A DNA stretch of 64,000 nucleotides, taken from NCBI GenBank assembly GCA_011526085.1, contig WYBC01000023.1, positions 1 through 64,000 on the forward strand. The letters are read 5' to 3'. Origin of the DNA: Lysobacter sp. (GTDB lineage: Bacteria > Pseudomonadota > Gammaproteobacteria > Xanthomonadales > Xanthomonadaceae). Of the stretch, positions 61,758 to 64,000 are shown one piece after another; the stretch's first letter is position 1, and the number at the start of each line of letters is the position of its first letter. The position numbers and the translations under genes were made by a program. Under the pieces are notes generated by a model that did not search any database, was not told the DNA's origin, and saw nothing but the letters and a program-made list of their open reading frames with translations.

Positions 61758-63395
61758 ATGTCTGGATTCCTGTCCGGGTCGAAGACCCATGCCGTTCCGA
61801 AACATGCTGTTCTCAAGCATGCTGTTCTCAAACGTGCCGCCCTGCTCGCGCTGCTGTTCGGCGCGATGACCTTCGGTACGACGCTCGTCGCGACCGCACA
61901 GACCGCGCCGGCGACCGACGCCGTCGCCACCGAAGCGGCCGCACCCGCGACCGAGGCGCCCGCCGACGCGGCACCGGCGACCGCGGAAGCCGCCGCACCC
62001 GCAGCCGCCGATGCGGCGCCTGCCGAAGCCGCACCTGCTGAAGCCGCACCCGCCGAAGCCGCCGCGGCGGAAGCCCCGCCCGCGCCGACGCCCGACAAGG
62101 GCGACACCGCGTGGATTCTCGTCTGCTCCGCGCTGGTGATCTTCATGACCCTGCCCGGGCTGGCGCTGTTCTACGGCGGTCTGGTGCGCAGCAAGAACGT
62201 GCTGTCGATCCTGATGCAGTGTCTGGTGGTGTTCTCGCTGGTCGCGGTGCTGTGGGTGCTGTATGGCTACAGCCTCGCCTTCACCGAGAACAACGCCTTC
62301 ATCGGCGGCGGCGCGCGGCTGCTCGGCGCGGGGCTCAACGGCGCGATGGGCGCGACCTTCACCAAGGGCGTGTACATCCCCGAGCTGGCGTTCTTCGTGT
62401 TCCAGGGCGCGTTCGCCTGCATCACCTGCGCGCTGATCGTCGGTGCCTTCGCCGAACGCGTGAAGTTCGCCGGCCTGCTGCTGTTCACGGTGGTCTGGTT
62501 CACCTTCGCGTACGCCCCGATGGCGCACATGGTGTGGTTCTTCCCGGGCCCGGATGCGTTCACCGGCACCGATGCGGTCGAAGGCGTGCTCGCGAAGTCC
62601 GGTTATCTGTGGGCCAAGGGCGCGCTCGATTTCGCAGGCGGCACCGTGGTGCACATCAACGCCGCCATCGCCGGTCTGGTCGGCGCGTACGTGATCGGTC
62701 CGCGTCTGGGTTATCGCCGCGAAGCCATCCGTCCGCACAACCTCACCCAGACGATGGTCGGCGCCTCGATCCTGTGGTTCGGCTGGTTCGGCTTCAACGC
62801 CGGCTCCGCGCTGGAAGCCAACGGCGTCGCCGCGCTCGCGTTCGTCAACACCTTCCTCGCCACCGCCGCCGCGGTGCTGGTGTGGAGCGCGGTGGAATGG
62901 ATCGCGCGCGGCAAGCCGTCGATGCTCGGCGGCGCGTCGGGTGCGGTCGCGGGTCTGGTCGCGATCACGCCCGCGGCGGGTCTCGTGGGTCTGATGGGCG
63001 CGCTCGCCATCGGTGCGATCGCCGGCCTCGTCTGTTTCTGGGGCGTGACCGGTCTGAAGAAGCTGCTGCGCGCCGACGATTCGCTCGACGTGTTCGGCGT
63101 GCACGGCGTCGGCGGCATCACCGGCGCGCTGCTCACCGGCGTGTTCGCGGCGCCGTCGCTGGGCGGCGCGGGCATCTGGGACTACGTCACCGAAACCGCG
63201 CTGGCGGACTACAGCATCGCCTCGCAGGTCTGGATCCAGTTCCAGGGCGTGGTGGTGACGGTGGTGCTCTCCGGCCTGGTCTCGCTGATCGCCTTCACCC
63301 TGGTGAAGTACACCATCGGTCTGCGCGTCAACGAGGATGCCGAGCGCGAAGGTCTCGACATCGCCTCGCACGGCGAAGCGGCGTACGAGCACTGA
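61758..63395 (+). CDS. amtB: Ammonium transporter AmtB with unusual N-terminal leader
   Basis: 545 residues, longer than E. coli AmtB (428). The core (about 115-530) has the 11-helix Amt fold: GLALFYGGLVRSKNVLS, the Phe gate region FQGAFACITCALI, the channel His in VVHINA, and the FGVHGVGG helix. The extra ~110 residues are a signal-peptide-like segment preceded by three HAV(P/L)K repeats, then an Ala/Glu/Pro linker with three PAEAA repeats that would lie in the periplasm. It forms an operon with glnK and ends at a clear terminator. Confidence 0.95.
   Translation: MSGFLSGSKTHAVPKHAVLKHAVLKRAALLALLFGAMTFGTTLVATAQTAPATDAVATEAAAPATEAPADAAPATAEAAAPAAADAAPAEAAPAEAAPAEAAAAEAPPAPTPDKGDTAWILVCSALVIFMTLPGLALFYGGLVRSKNVLSILMQCLVVFSLVAVLWVLYGYSLAFTENNAFIGGGARLLGAGLNGAMGATFTKGVYIPELAFFVFQGAFACITCALIVGAFAERVKFAGLLLFTVVWFTFAYAPMAHMVWFFPGPDAFTGTDAVEGVLAKSGYLWAKGALDFAGGTVVHINAAIAGLVGAYVIGPRLGYRREAIRPHNLTQTMVGASILWFGWFGFNAGSALEANGVAALAFVNTFLATAAAVLVWSAVEWIARGKPSMLGGASGAVAGLVAITPAAGLVGLMGALAIGAIAGLVCFWGVTGLKKLLRADDSLDVFGVHGVGGITGALLTGVFAAPSLGGAGIWDYVTETALADYSIASQVWIQFQGVVVTVVLSGLVSLIAFTLVKYTIGLRVNEDAEREGLDIASHGEAAYEH
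61788..61832 (+). repeat. Three 15-bp tandem repeats in the amtB leader
   Basis: Units catgccgttccgaaa, catgctgttctcaag and catgctgttctcaaa code HAVPK, HAVLK, HAVLK. They sit just before the signal-peptide hydrophobic core. Confidence 0.9.
62019..62063 (+). repeat. Three 15-bp tandem repeats in the amtB linker
   Basis: Units of the type cctgccgaagccgca code PAEAA three times, inside a ~50-residue Ala/Glu/Pro-rich linker. Confidence 0.85.
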
Positions 63396-63420
63396 TCGTT
63401 CCCGGTGCATCCGCATGAAC

Positions 63421-63452
63421 GAACGGCCCGGGAGACCGGGCCGTTCGTTTTC
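63421..63452 (+). terminator. Rho-independent terminator of glnK-amtB
   Basis: GAACGGCCCGG (63421-63431) pairs perfectly with CCGGGCCGTTC (63436-63446) over a GAGA loop, followed by GTTTTC. It is 26 nt after the amtB stop. Confidence 0.9.
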
Positions 63453-63518
63453 GGGCATCGCGACGCGTTTCCGCGCCTGGCGTTCTTGCGTGCGCGCCGG
63501 CTGTCCTGCCGGGAGCGG

Positions 63519-64000
63519 TTATCGCAGATAGTCGGCGATGCCGACGTAACCGGTGCAGTCGCCCTCTCCTTCCACGCCGGAGAACGCTTCGAGATCGTGG
63601 GAGAAGTCCGGGCCGCTGTAGACGTATCCGGAAGAGACGTTGGGATAGTTGCCGTATCCGAATTGCTGGCTGATGACGTTGGTGTGGTGATTCCAGGCGA
63701 GGGCATGGGCGGACAACGCGCCCGAACCATAGGGCACGCCGGGCGGCGCGCTCAGACTGCCGTTGGCGCTGGCGGCCGCACGGGCGTAGTAATAGTTCAG
63801 GCCGCCACCGCCGTTGCTCATGTAGTACTCTGCGGTCGCGCTGACGTAGGCGGTACCGCTGTACCAGGTGCCCTGACGCGTCGTCCAGTTGTAGTGATAG
63901 CAGCTGATGCTGCCCGAGCTGCTGGCCTTCGTGGCGATGTCCGCGCGCTGACGTTCGAATCGGCCGGCGGTCCGCTCCAGACGCTTGATGCGGGACTTGA
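63519..64000 (-). CDS. Unknown protein, C-terminal part (5'-truncated by the window)
   Basis: The frame is open to the right edge; 159 C-terminal residues are visible and the start lies beyond the window. It begins with a basic helix (KSRIKRLERTAGRFERQRAD) and becomes Tyr/Gly/Ser-rich (CYHYNWTTRQGTWYSGTAYV, FGYGNYPNVSSGYVYSG) with two Cys (YSC-type and DCTG) that could pair. Codon phase stays open upstream of the internal ATG at 63821, so that ATG is probably not the start. No family recognised; an exported structural or phage-tail-like protein is possible. Confidence 0.55.
   Translation of the reverse strand, partial: KSRIKRLERTAGRFERQRADIATKASSSGSISCYHYNWTTRQGTWYSGTAYVSATAEYYMSNGGGGLNYYYARAAASANGSLSAPPGVPYGSGALSAHALAWNHHTNVISQQFGYGNYPNVSSGYVYSGPDFSHDLEAFSGVEGEGDCTGYVGIADYLR

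Noticed and set aside
63519-63821. A complete 100-residue gene starting at the ATG at 63821
   Set aside because: The frame stays open with protein-like sequence to the window edge, so this ATG is probably internal to a longer gene.

Overview
The window is high-GC, gene-dense chromosomal DNA. It looks like a Lysobacter-type member of the Xanthomonadaceae (Lysobacteraceae). Three things point there: a C-terminal XVIPCD-like secretion domain of the kind recognised by the Xanthomonadales killing type IV secretion system, an alpha-lytic-type S1 protease, and a RAYT transposase with several REP families. This assignment is inference; there is no rRNA or marker phylogeny in the window.

Layout. 1-15251: a co-oriented block of secreted or outer-membrane proteins. 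It holds a DUF11/SdrD-like protein ending in OmpA-like modules (5' end outside the window), a large predicted outer-membrane barrel, and four secreted proteins that all end in the same DUF11 module. 15401-24141: an EAL phosphodiesterase, a gamma-glutamyltransferase, a small Cys-rich secreted protein, an AEC transporter, a 2OG-Fe(II) oxygenase, a membrane-anchored LuxR regulator with DUF4199, and an AraC regulator divergent from a carboxymuconolactone-decarboxylase-family gene. 24313-33878: DUF389 membrane protein, GH18-like protein, RAYT with flanking REPs, Ycf46-like AAA ATPase, SDR, orphan ParA, membrane zinc-ribbon protein, class D beta-lactamase homologue, and a large unknown protein. 33974-43208: a tightly overlapping sixA-yceI-PLD lipoprotein operon, two tiny paralogous proteins, a YdiI-like thioesterase, an acyltransferase, a YheT-like hydrolase, a TPR/sulfotransferase-like protein and a PEBP.

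43487-51214 holds the most striking object: a single 2575-residue protein with six helical repeats, a duplicated module (beta-rich part plus phospholipase-D-like part), a beta-solenoid-like insert between the copies, and a C-terminal XVIPCD. It reads as a giant antibacterial T4SS effector. No immunity gene is obvious beside it; the nearest lipoproteins are convergent META-domain proteins.

51240-58697 (minus strand): two META lipoproteins, a BenE-type transporter overlapping uppP, an alpha-lytic-like protease and a PlpD-type (type Vd) patatin. 59004-63395: the nitrogen-assimilation genes glnA (sigma-54 promoter with NtrC-like sites), a GNAT gene, glnK and amtB, ending in a clear terminator. 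The window ends inside a minus-strand gene of unknown function.

Small repeats recur: at least five REP-like families, several touching stop codons or gene 3' ends, and a 35-bp duplicate of the glnA tail.
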